DNA of 64,000 bases from Propionispira raffinosivorans DSM 20765 (GTDB lineage Bacteria > Bacillota > Negativicutes > Selenomonadales > Selenomonadaceae): contig NZ_KB905839.1 in NCBI RefSeq assembly GCF_000381065.1, positions 248,001 through 312,000 on the forward strand. Reading direction: 5' to 3'. The position numbers and the translations under genes were made by a program. Below, piece by piece: positions 54,965 through 62,978 of this stretch (position 1 is its first letter; every line of letters begins with the position of its first letter). A model generated the notes under the pieces. The model had not been told where the DNA came from and did no database searches. It worked only from the letters and a program-made list of their open reading frames with translations.

Positions 54965-55753
54965 ATGATGAAGAGAATCATAGCAGCTGTTTTGCTGGTT
55001 TTGATGTTCAGTGTAGTTTTTGCCGGTTGTGGCAGTGATATGGCAAAAAAAGATGGTGCTGCGAAAAAGATTATTGTTGGGCTGGATGATAATTACCCAC
55101 CAATGGGGTTTAAAGATGATAAAAATGAAATTGTTGGTTTTGATATTGATTTAGCAAAAGAAGCATCAAAACGCTTGGGTCGTGAAGTGGAATTTAAGGC
55201 AATTGACTGGTCGAGCAAAGAAGCCGAACTTAAAAGCGGACGTATTGATGTTTTATGGAATGGTTTGGATATTACCGATAAGCGTAAAGAAAACATTTTA
55301 TTCAGTGATCCATATATGGATAACAAACAGCTTATTTTCATTCCAGTGGGGTCGGTTATTAAGGGCGATGCTGATTTAAAGGGCAAAGTTGTTGGTACAC
55401 AAAGCGGCAGTTCTGCCGAAGAATATATCGATGGTAATGATACTTTTAAATCCAGTATGAAAGAAGTGAAAAAATATTCCGATTATATTTCAGCTTTCAT
55501 GGATTTGGAAAATGGTCGTCTAGAAGCGATTATTGCTGATGAAATTACCGGCCGTTATTATATGAGTAAACACCCAGATAAGTTTATTGCTTTAGAAGCA
55601 CCCGTTGGACCGGTTAGTTCATTTGGTATTGGTTTCCGTAAAGACGATCAGGCACTTCGCGATGAAGTACAAAAAGTAATGGATGACATGAAAACTGATG
55701 GAACAAGCGGAAAAATATCGGAAAAATGGTTTGGTAAAAATATTATAAAATAA
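54965..55753 (+). CDS. Polar amino-acid ABC transporter substrate-binding lipoprotein
   Basis: The 262-residue protein has a lipobox (VFAGC, cysteine at about 22) and the PBPb fold: IVGLDDNYPPMGFKDDKNEI, VGFDIDLAKEASKRLG, then VGTQSGSSAEEYID and the C-terminal KISEKWFGKNII. It belongs to the glutamine/cystine/histidine-binding group. GGAGG stands before the ATG. It is followed by its permease and ATPase; a hairpin after it likely lets it be made in excess. Confidence 0.93.
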   Translation: MMKRIIAAVLLVLMFSVVFAGCGSDMAKKDGAAKKIIVGLDDNYPPMGFKDDKNEIVGFDIDLAKEASKRLGREVEFKAIDWSSKEAELKSGRIDVLWNGLDITDKRKENILFSDPYMDNKQLIFIPVGSVIKGDADLKGKVVGTQSGSSAEEYIDGNDTFKSSMKEVKKYSDYISAFMDLENGRLEAIIADEITGRYYMSKHPDKFIALEAPVGPVSSFGIGFRKDDQALRDEVQKVMDDMKTDGTSGKISEKWFGKNIIK

Positions 55754-55767
55754 ACGTATGTTTCTAT

Positions 55768-55810
55768 GAAGGATAAGGCTGAGGGTGAAAAATCGGTCTT
55801 ATCCTTTGTT
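55768..55810 (+). terminator. Hairpin between binding-protein and permease genes
   Basis: AAGGATAAGGCTGA pairs with TCGGTCTTATCCTT, followed by a weak T-rich tract. Partial termination here would explain higher binding-protein expression. Confidence 0.55.
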
Positions 55811-55938
55811 GTGATCACAAATAGAATGTATATAATATTGAGTTTTTATAAATGTATTGCAGAATACAGGTGTACTTGCTACACTAATATAATGAGTTTC
55901 GTGTATTTTTAGTAAGAGCAGGTTTAGGAGAGGGATTT

Positions 55939-56583
55939 ATGGAGAAAATTATAGGAATGGTTATGCCGATGTTAGATGGCAGCGGTATAACGTTACAGAT
56001 CTTTTTTATTACGCTGGCACTATCACTGCCATTGGGGCTTTTGGTAGCATTGGCACGCATATCTGGGATTCGTCCTTTGAGATTTGCGATGGAGGTTTAT
56101 ATTTGGCTGATGCGTGGTACACCGCTTATGTTACAGCTTTTATTTGTTTATTTTGCTTTGCCAATGGTGGGGATTTTGCTGCCTGATTTAGCAGCCGCTT
56201 TATTGGCTTTTACATTAAATTATGCTGCGTATTTTGCCGAGATTTTTCGCTCGGGTATTCAATCCATTGAACGCGGTCAATATGAAGCAGCAAAGACTTT
56301 GGGAATGACGTATATACAAACCATGCGGCGCATTATTATTCCGCAGATGTTAAAACGAGTTTTACCGCCAATCAGCAATGAAACCATTAACTTGGTTAAA
56401 GATACTTCTCTTATCTATATTTTGGCAATGAATGATCTTTTGCGTGTAGCTCGGACGATTGTGCAGCGTGAATTCGATATGACACCATTTGTTATTGCTG
56501 GGGTATTTTATTTAGCGATGACATTTGTTTTAACGTGGCTGTTTAATACATTAGAAGCGCGTTATGCCAAATATGATGAGTAG
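55939..56583 (+). CDS. Polar amino-acid ABC transporter permease (HisM/GlnP family)
   Basis: The 214-residue protein has about five membrane segments and the cytoplasmic EAA loop (YEAAKTLGMTYIQTMRRIII). WLMRGTPLMLQLLFVYF is the family motif. AGGAGAGG precedes the ATG. It lies 12 bases before the ATPase gene. Confidence 0.95.
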   Translation: MEKIIGMVMPMLDGSGITLQIFFITLALSLPLGLLVALARISGIRPLRFAMEVYIWLMRGTPLMLQLLFVYFALPMVGILLPDLAAALLAFTLNYAAYFAEIFRSGIQSIERGQYEAAKTLGMTYIQTMRRIIIPQMLKRVLPPISNETINLVKDTSLIYILAMNDLLRVARTIVQREFDMTPFVIAGVFYLAMTFVLTWLFNTLEARYAKYDE

Positions 56584-56595
56584 GAGAGATTTACG

Positions 56596-57360
56596 ATGAG
56601 TGATGATGTAATGATTCGTATGAATCAGATTTATAAAAAATTCAATCAGCTAGAAGTATTGAAAGGGATTGATCTTGAAGTTAAACGGGGCGAAGTTTTG
56701 GCTATTATTGGACCAAGCGGATCTGGAAAATCGACGTTGCTGCGGTGCTTAAATCGTCTGGAAACGATTGAAAAGGGCACGATTGAAGTCGAAGGTGAGT
56801 TTTTAGTTCAAGAAAAAAATAGTATTACTACCTATACGGATGCAGTAACGGCTAAAATGATCTTAGGGAAAATGGGAATGGTTTTTCAGCAGTTCAATTT
56901 ATTTCCGCATATGACAGTGTTGGAAAATCTGATTGAAGCTCCAATTCTGGTTAAAAATATGAAGTCGGGAGATATTATTCCGGTAGCGGAACAGCTTTTG
57001 GCGAAAGTAGGCCTTTTGGATAAAAGAGATGTGTATCCTTCACGACTGTCAGGCGGACAAAAACAGCGTGTAGCGATTGCAAGAGCACTGACTATGAAGC
57101 CGGATATCATGCTTTTTGATGAACCTACATCAGCCCTTGATCCAGAGTTGACAGGTGAAGTATTAAAAACTATGCGTCAATTAGCCGAAGAACATATGAC
57201 GATGATTGTTGTAACCCATGAAATGGCTTTTGCCAGAGAAGTTGCCAACAAAGTCATATTTATGGCAGACGGTGAGATTGTCGAACAAGGTAATCCTCAG
57301 TCGCTTTTTGCTAATCCGCAAGAACTGCGTACCAAGTCATTTTTACAAAACATGTTATAA
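56596..57360 (+). CDS. Polar amino-acid ABC transporter ATP-binding protein (GlnQ type)
   Basis: The 254-residue ATPase shows Walker [19 protein letters not shown], signature [19 protein letters not shown], Walker [15 protein letters not shown] and H-loop [11 protein letters not shown]. It powers the preceding permease and binding protein. A terminator closes the operon. Confidence 0.96.
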   Translation: MSDDVMIRMNQIYKKFNQLEVLKGIDLEVKRGEVLAIIGPSGSGKSTLLRCLNRLETIEKGTIEVEGEFLVQEKNSITTYTDAVTAKMILGKMGMVFQQFNLFPHMTVLENLIEAPILVKNMKSGDIIPVAEQLLAKVGLLDKRDVYPSRLSGGQKQRVAIARALTMKPDIMLFDEPTSALDPELTGEVLKTMRQLAEEHMTMIVVTHEMAFAREVANKVIFMADGEIVEQGNPQSLFANPQELRTKSFLQNML

Positions 57361-57385
57361 AAAAGTCCCATCGGGGACTTTTTCT
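57358..57385 (+). terminator. Intrinsic terminator after the ABC operon
   Basis: AAAGTCCC pairs with GGGGACTTTTT around an ATC loop, overlapping the stop codon. Confidence 0.85.
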
Positions 57386-57455
57386 ATACCCTATACCCTA
57401 TACCCCATTTCTGACGATTGACATATAGAATATTTAATGCAACTTATATAGTACA
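57384..57455. repeat. Right half of dispersed repeat with a CTATACC tandem tract
   Basis: Three tandem CTATACC units end in CCCCATTTCTGACGATTGAC, followed by ATATTTAATGCAACTTATAT. The left arm is missing and replaced by the 7-base repeats. Confidence 0.7.
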
Positions 57456-57494
57456 ATCAATAAACGTGATTATGATTCGATGCTATTTTTATCA

Positions 57495-57538
57495 TGAACA
57501 AATGTGCAGGAAGATTATATTTTTATGGCGAATGTTCA
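57495..57538. promoter_or_regulatory. Paired inverted half-sites before the deo regulator gene
   Basis: ATGAACAAATGT (TGAACA at 57495) and AATGTTCAT (TGTTCA at 57533) are inverted and 38 bases apart centre to centre. The same half-sites occur before deoC, so these probably mediate autoregulation. Confidence 0.5.
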
Positions 57539-57582
57539 TATATATAGAATTGATAGGTTATATTTAGGAGGAAAACGTATTT

Positions 57583-58515
57583 ATGGAGCAAGATAAGCAG
57601 CGGTTGTGTATTGATGTAGCACGCTTATATTATAAATCTGATTATAGCCAGCAGCAGATTGCTACACAGTTAGGTATTTCGCGTCCTACAGTCTCCAGAC
57701 TTTTGCAGTATGCAAAAGAACAAGGGTATGTGAAGATCCAAATTGCGGATCCGATTGATGATATGAGCGATTTAGAAGAACATTTAATAGAAAAATATGG
57801 TCTGCAAGAAGTACGGATCGCTTATTCACCATTGAACGCATCGGAAGAAATAAAGAAGCAGTTGGGAGTAAAAGGTGCTGAGTATCTAAATGATATAACG
57901 AAAGATGGTGATATCATTGGAATTAGCTGGGGGACGACAATGTACAAAGTTGCCTGCCAGCTAAAAGCAAAACCATTGAAGGGTGCACAGATTGTTCAGC
58001 TTAAGGGAGGGGTGACACATTCTAAAAGCAATACCTATGCCGATGAAATCGTAGAACGCTTTGCGAATGCCTTTTCAACAATTGCCAGGTATCTGCCGCT
58101 TCCGGTTATTTTTGAATCGAAAGAAATCAAGGAAATGGTAGATCAGGATCGCCATATGAATCGAATTATGGAATTAGGCAAACAGGCTAATATTGCTATG
58201 TTTACAGTTGGTTCAGTAAAAGATGATGCGTTATTGTTTCGCTTAGGTTATATAAGTCCGGCAGATAAAATAAAAATTCAGCGAACGGGAATCGGTGACA
58301 TTTGTTCACGTTTTTTTGATGCAAAAGGAACAATTTGTAATCAAGAATTGGATGACCGTACCGTTGGTATAAAATTAGAAGAACTGAGAAAAAAAGAAAG
58401 AAGTATCTTGGTTGCTGGTGGAGAACGAAAAATTGAAGGAATTAAGGCAGCATTAGCTGGTAAGTATGCGAATGTATTGATTACGGATCAATATACAGGT
58501 CGTGCCTTGCTTTGA
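57583..58515 (+). CDS. deoR: SorC/DeoR-type sugar-binding regulator of deoxyribose genes
   Basis: The 310-residue protein has an N-terminal helix-turn-helix (YSQQQIATQLGISRPTVSRL) and a C-terminal sugar-phosphate-binding domain (DGDIIGISWGTTMYKVACQL; SILVAGGERKIEGIKAAL), like Bacillus DeoR of the SorC family. Such proteins are released from DNA by deoxyribose 5-phosphate. TAGGAGGAAAA precedes the ATG. It lies directly before deoC and the deoxyribose genes, with shared operator half-sites. Confidence 0.9.
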   Translation: MEQDKQRLCIDVARLYYKSDYSQQQIATQLGISRPTVSRLLQYAKEQGYVKIQIADPIDDMSDLEEHLIEKYGLQEVRIAYSPLNASEEIKKQLGVKGAEYLNDITKDGDIIGISWGTTMYKVACQLKAKPLKGAQIVQLKGGVTHSKSNTYADEIVERFANAFSTIARYLPLPVIFESKEIKEMVDQDRHMNRIMELGKQANIAMFTVGSVKDDALLFRLGYISPADKIKIQRTGIGDICSRFFDAKGTICNQELDDRTVGIKLEELRKKERSILVAGGERKIEGIKAALAGKYANVLITDQYTGRALL

Positions 58516-58521
58516 TTTTCT

Positions 58522-58560
58522 AAAACAGGTTGTTTATTTTAAATAGACAGCCTGTTTTTC
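58522..58560 (+). terminator. Intrinsic terminator after deoR
   Basis: AAAACAGG, with an inner stem TAT/ATA and TGT/ACA, pairs with CCTGTTTT and is followed by a T. Confidence 0.7.
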
Positions 58561-58584
58561 TGCTTGAAAATTAAATATTAAAAA

Positions 58585-58648
58585 AATAACACCCCTATGA
58601 ACATTTTCTCAAAATACTATTTACAAATGTTCATAGAGGTGTTATTCT
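58585..58648 (+). promoter_or_regulatory. deoC promoter within a 22-bp inverted-repeat operator
   Basis: The arms AATAACACCCCTATGAACAT (continuing TT) and its complement at 58625-58646 match at 21 of 22 positions around an 18-base centre. TTTACA (58620-58625) and TATTCT (58643-58648), spaced by 17, form a promoter whose spacer is covered by the right arm. Bound SorC/DeoR protein would block it. No T-run follows, so it is not a terminator. Confidence 0.75.
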
Positions 58649-58721
58649 TAAAACATGAAATGACATGTCAGATTCTAAGAATAATTAGACAATTTAATTA
58701 AAATATATGGAGGGAAAAATT

Positions 58722-59366
58722 ATGGATTATGCCAGTATTATTGATCATACTTTATTGAAAACAAATGCACAGAAAGCAGAGCTGACGAAATTATGCCAAG
58801 AAGCCAAGCAGTATAAATTTGCTTCTGTTTGCGTTAGCCCTTTGTGGGTAAAATATGCAGCTGAACAATTGTCAGGTACAGAAGTTGCCGTTTGTACAGT
58901 TATTGGATTTCCTCAAGGTGCTACTCCAACAGCCGTGAAAATATTTGAAACCAAAAATGCAATCGAAAATGGGGCAACGGAAGTAGATATGGTTATTCCA
59001 GTTGGTTTATTAAAAAGTGGTGAAGATGCTGCGGTAGAAAATGATATTCGTAGTGTTGTGAATGCTGCGAAAGGAAAAGCATTGACAAAAGTTATCATTG
59101 AAACTTGCTTGCTTACGGATGAGGAAAAAGTAAGGGTTTGTAAACTTGCTGTTAAAGCAGGGGCTGATTTTGTTAAGACTTCGACTGGTTTTTCTACTGG
59201 TGGTGCGACAGTACATGATGTTGCTTTAATGCGCCAAGCAGTTGGTAGTCAGGTGGGGGTCAAGGCTTCTGGCGGTATTGGTTCAGAAAAAGATGCAGCT
59301 GCGATGGTTAATGCTGGGGCAACTCGTATCGGAACAAGTCATGGCATTGAAATTGTAAATGGATAA
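58722..59366 (+). CDS. deoC: Deoxyribose-phosphate aldolase
   Basis: The 214-residue class-I aldolase cleaves 2-deoxyribose 5-phosphate to acetaldehyde and glyceraldehyde 3-phosphate. [22 protein letters not shown], the Schiff-base lysine in [17 protein letters not shown] and GVKASGGI with the second lysine are all present. ATG 58722 follows GGAGGG; an ATG at 58707 overlaps that site. It is the first structural gene of the deo operon. Confidence 0.97.
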   Translation: MDYASIIDHTLLKTNAQKAELTKLCQEAKQYKFASVCVSPLWVKYAAEQLSGTEVAVCTVIGFPQGATPTAVKIFETKNAIENGATEVDMVIPVGLLKSGEDAAVENDIRSVVNAAKGKALTKVIIETCLLTDEEKVRVCKLAVKAGADFVKTSTGFSTGGATVHDVALMRQAVGSQVGVKASGGIGSEKDAAAMVNAGATRIGTSHGIEIVNG

Positions 59367-59372
59367 TAAAAA

Positions 59373-59412
59373 TATAGTACATACGTTAGTTTTATGTATG
59401 TACTATAAAAAT
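59373..59412 (+). other. Intercistronic hairpin between deoC and the permease gene
   Basis: TATAGTACATAC pairs with GTATGTACTATA; only AAAAATATTTT follows, so it is more likely a stabilising or partly terminating structure than a full terminator. Confidence 0.5.
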
Positions 59413-59455
59413 ATTTTAAATAATTGAAATAATCAGAAATATAGGGGGCAGTGTT

Positions 59456-60829
59456 ATGGAAAAAATAGATAAAGCAGATTTAGTTGGTGAAATTGTGTGT
59501 GAAGAGACAAAGTCTGCTACGGGTGCTATCGAACAATATTCTGATGGCTATTTGAGCCGAACGCCAATTATGCAATTTATTTTATTATCGTGTCTTTTTC
59601 CTTTATGGGGAGCAGCTGCCAGCTTAAATGACATTTTAATTACACAATTTAAAAGTGTATTTACGTTAAGTGATTTTGCCAGTGCCTTGGTGCAAAGTGC
59701 CTTTTACGGCGGTTATTTTTTAATTTCTATTCCAGCATCTATGGTTATCCGCAAAACAACTTACAAAACAGCTATTTTAGCGGGCCTCTTATTCTATATA
59801 GTGGGTTGTTCTCTATTTTTCCCGGCATCTCATATGGCAACTTATAATATGTTTTTGCTTGCAATATTTTCTATTGCCATTGGGTTAGGCTTTTTAGAAA
59901 CCGCAGCAAATACCTATAGTACGATGCTTGGTCCTCGTAAACATGCGACGCTGCGGTTGAATATTAGCCAGACATTTTATCCGATTGGCGCTATGTCAGG
60001 TATTCTTTTAGGTAAATATTTAGTCTTTCAAGATGGTGGAAGCTTAGCTTCGCAGTTAGCCCAAATGACAATCGAAGAGGCTAAAGCATTTAAGCTTGAG
60101 ATGCTGCAGCATACATTAGAACCGTATCATATGATCATTTATGTATTAGCAGCGGTGTTTATATTATTTGCGATTACAAAGTTTCCAAAATGTAAAGTTG
60201 CAGCGCAAGAAAATTCAGAAGAGTCTGCTATCAAGACTCCAGGGTTTAGTGAAACGTTGTCTTATTTGGTAGGAAATCTGCATTTTAAAAAAGGCATTCT
60301 TACGCAGTTTTTATATGTTGGGATGCAAGTAGCGGTTTGGTCGTTTACGATTCGGCTTGCGCTTACGATTGATCCGAATATCAATGAACGTTTGGCAGCA
60401 AACTTTATGATTTATAGCTTTATTTGTTTCTTTGTTGGGAAATTTGTGGCAAATTTCTTAATGGCAAAGTTTTCACCAAACAAAGTATTATTCGTTTACT
60501 CCGTAATTGGTAGTCTGCTATTACTTTATATTTCGTTTGTTCCTGATATCAGTGCTGTGTATCTAGCGGTTGCTGTCAGTATTTTGTTTGGTCCTTGCTG
60601 GGCAACTATTTATGCAAAAACATTGGAATCAGTGGATGAACAATATACGGAAACTGCCGGTGCTATGATTGTAATGTCAATTATTGGTGGTGCATGTATT
60701 CCAGCAATTCAAGGGCTTGTTTCTGATTTGACAGGATCTATGCAGCTTTCCTTTATGGTTAATTTTTTCTGTTTCTTGGCAGTTGGTAAATATTTCTATG
60801 ATGAAGTGAAACGTGAAAAAGTAGTATGA
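59456..60829 (+). CDS. deoP: FucP-family sugar:H+ symporter, probable 2-deoxyribose permease
   Basis: The 457-residue MFS protein has about twelve membrane segments and FucP-family motifs (CLFPLWGAAASLNDILITQF; LGFLETAANTYSTMLGP; RLNISQTFYPIGAMSGILLG). FucP relatives import fucose; the DeoP members found with deoK import 2-deoxyribose. The neighbours deoC, a mutarotase-like protein and a ribokinase-family kinase favour deoxyribose. GGGGGCAG precedes the ATG. Confidence 0.88.
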   Translation: MEKIDKADLVGEIVCEETKSATGAIEQYSDGYLSRTPIMQFILLSCLFPLWGAAASLNDILITQFKSVFTLSDFASALVQSAFYGGYFLISIPASMVIRKTTYKTAILAGLLFYIVGCSLFFPASHMATYNMFLLAIFSIAIGLGFLETAANTYSTMLGPRKHATLRLNISQTFYPIGAMSGILLGKYLVFQDGGSLASQLAQMTIEEAKAFKLEMLQHTLEPYHMIIYVLAAVFILFAITKFPKCKVAAQENSEESAIKTPGFSETLSYLVGNLHFKKGILTQFLYVGMQVAVWSFTIRLALTIDPNINERLAANFMIYSFICFFVGKFVANFLMAKFSPNKVLFVYSVIGSLLLLYISFVPDISAVYLAVAVSILFGPCWATIYAKTLESVDEQYTETAGAMIVMSIIGGACIPAIQGLVSDLTGSMQLSFMVNFFCFLAVGKYFYDEVKREKVV

Positions 60830-60855
60830 GAAGCAAATTTTGAGGAGGACGTATC

Positions 60856-61878
60856 ATGAACTACAAAATAAATTTGGAACGTAGTTTTTTTTCGGAAAAA
60901 CCATTTGTTATTTTAAAAAACAATGAATTTACGGTAACTCTTTTCAAGTACGAATCGAACATAGAGGGGCTTGAAATCAAGAATTCACGTGGCAAGGTAA
61001 TCGTGCTTCCCTTTATGGGACAGATGATTTGGGATGTGGAATTTGATGCAGTTAATCTGAAAATGAAAAATATGTTTCGTCAGCCTAAACCAGTAGAATG
61101 TATCGTTGATACGTACGGCTGTTTTGCTTTTCATTCAGGGTTACTGGCCAATGGTTGTCCATCTCCAGAAGATACACATCCGCTGCATGGTGAAATGCCT
61201 TGTGAAACGATGGACCATGCTTGGCTGGAACTTGAAGATGATGCAGTTGTTATTGGTGGTGATGTTGAGTATGCACAAGGTTTTGGTCATCATTATATTG
61301 CCAGCCCATCCGTTCGTTTAGCAAGTAAGATGGCAAATATTCAGATCGGGATGAAAGTCAAAAATTTAGCTTCCGTTCCTATGCCGCTTCAATATATGTG
61401 TCATATGAATTATGCTTATGTAGCAGATGGTATAATTTCATCAAATTTGCCTGATATGGCTTTTAAACTGCGGGAAAGCATCCCAGCTCATGTCAAACCT
61501 ACAGAATTGTGGCTGGAATATAATGAAGAAATTAAAAAAATGCAGCTAGCAGGCAAGACGTTAAGCAAACTTGATCAGCCGTATATGTATGATCCTGAAA
61601 TTGTATTTATGGCTGATAAAATCGAGCAGTATGGAGATTTGGCAGAGTTTGAAATTGCCTCACCTGAAGGTTATACTTTTTTTACGAAGTTTTCAACGCA
61701 AGAATTTAAGTATGCAACGCGATGGATTTTATATAATGGCGATCAGCAGGTCGCAGCATTTGTTCTGCCAGGGACTTGTCGTCCCGAAGGCTTTACAGCC
61801 GCACAAAAAGCAAAGTCGCTGATTTTACTCGAACCTGGTGAACAGCGTGTATTTTTAGTAATAACTGGCAAGAAATAG
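60856..61878 (+). CDS. Mutarotase-like protein (DUF4432 type), probable deoxyribose epimerase
   Basis: The 340-residue protein has the galactose-mutarotase fold by resemblance: MGQMIWDVEF, THPLHGEMPCETMDHAW with the conserved histidine, and PMPLQYMCHMNYAY. Members occur in deoxyribose operons (DeoX/DeoM) where they interconvert sugar anomers before phosphorylation. TGAGGAGG stands upstream. It lies between the permease and kinase genes. Confidence 0.8.
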   Translation: MNYKINLERSFFSEKPFVILKNNEFTVTLFKYESNIEGLEIKNSRGKVIVLPFMGQMIWDVEFDAVNLKMKNMFRQPKPVECIVDTYGCFAFHSGLLANGCPSPEDTHPLHGEMPCETMDHAWLELEDDAVVIGGDVEYAQGFGHHYIASPSVRLASKMANIQIGMKVKNLASVPMPLQYMCHMNYAYVADGIISSNLPDMAFKLRESIPAHVKPTELWLEYNEEIKKMQLAGKTLSKLDQPYMYDPEIVFMADKIEQYGDLAEFEIASPEGYTFFTKFSTQEFKYATRWILYNGDQQVAAFVLPGTCRPEGFTAAQKAKSLILLEPGEQRVFLVITGKK

Positions 61879-61891
61879 GAGATGTATTTTT

Positions 61892-62812
61892 ATGAAAATA
61901 GCAGTAATTGGTTCCAATATGGTTGATTTGATTTCATATATTGACAAAATGCCAGCACCAGGAGAGACCTTAGAAGCTCCAGATTTTTCAATTGGTTGTG
62001 GCGGCAAAGGGGCAAATCAAGCGGTCGCAGCAGCTACTCTTGGTGCGGATGTTCTTATGCTGACGAAAGTCGGTGATGATATGTTTGGTGACAATACGAT
62101 TCAAAATTTTAAAAAATATAAAGTGGATACGACGTTTGTGGAAAAAGTTTCACATATGTCTAGTGGTGTAGCACCAATTTTTGTTGATAAATCTTCACAA
62201 AATAGTATTCTTATTATAAAAGGTGCTAATAAATGTTTGCTGCCAGCAGATATAGATAAGGCAGCAGATTCATTGAAAGAGTGTTCTTTATTTGTTTTGC
62301 AGTTAGAAATCAATTTGGAAACAGTATATTATGCGATTCAATTCGCGAATACCCATCAGATTCCGGTCCTTTTAAATCCGGCACCAGCGACAAAAGATCT
62401 AGATATTGCCATGGCTTGTAAATGCGATTTTTTTGTACCAAATGAAACGGAATTGGCTATTCTTACAGGAATGCAGGTCAAAACAGAAGCAGAAATTCAA
62501 CAAGCAGCCAATGTTTTGTTAGAGCAGGGATTGAAAAATGTAATTGTTACGATGGGACAGCGTGGGGCTATGTGGCTGACGAAAGAACAGACAGAGTGTA
62601 TACCTGCCTATAAAGTGAATGCAGTCGATACAACTGGAGCTGGGGATGCTTTTATTGGCTGTTTTGCTGACAATTATGTAAAGACTAAAGATGTAATGGA
62701 ATCTATCCGAAAAGCGAGTGCTTTTTCGGCACTTAGTGTTATGAAACGTGGTACTCAAATTTCTTATCCAACGCGTAAAGAGATGGAAGAGTTTTGGGAA
62801 TGTCACCAGTAA
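61892..62812 (+). CDS. deoK: PfkB-family kinase, probable 2-deoxyribokinase
   Basis: The 306-residue protein has both PfkB signatures, CGGKGANQAVAAATLGADV near the N-terminus and NAVDTTGAGDAFIGCFAD near 250, and closely resembles ribokinase. In this operon it should phosphorylate 2-deoxyribose at C5 to make the DeoC substrate. Ribokinase activity cannot be excluded from sequence. AGGAGATG precedes the start, 13 bases after the mutarotase gene. Confidence 0.88.
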   Translation: MKIAVIGSNMVDLISYIDKMPAPGETLEAPDFSIGCGGKGANQAVAAATLGADVLMLTKVGDDMFGDNTIQNFKKYKVDTTFVEKVSHMSSGVAPIFVDKSSQNSILIIKGANKCLLPADIDKAADSLKECSLFVLQLEINLETVYYAIQFANTHQIPVLLNPAPATKDLDIAMACKCDFFVPNETELAILTGMQVKTEAEIQQAANVLLEQGLKNVIVTMGQRGAMWLTKEQTECIPAYKVNAVDTTGAGDAFIGCFADNYVKTKDVMESIRKASAFSALSVMKRGTQISYPTRKEMEEFWECHQ

Positions 62813-62825
62813 ATTAGAGATATAA

Positions 62826-62872
62826 AAGAATGCCGTTGTGGAGTCATTGCTCTATGACGGCATTCTTTTTTA
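62826..62872 (+). terminator. Intrinsic terminator of the deoxyribose operon
   Basis: AAGAATGCCGT pairs with ACGGCATTCTT around a 20-base loop and is followed by TTTT. Confidence 0.85.
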
Positions 62873-62978
62873 GATCGATTTTCGCTCATTATTTGCTTGG
62901 GACTTGCATTTTTTTTCTGCAGCGGTGATAATAATATAAAGAAATATGATGCGATACCTGAAATGCATGGAGGATATT

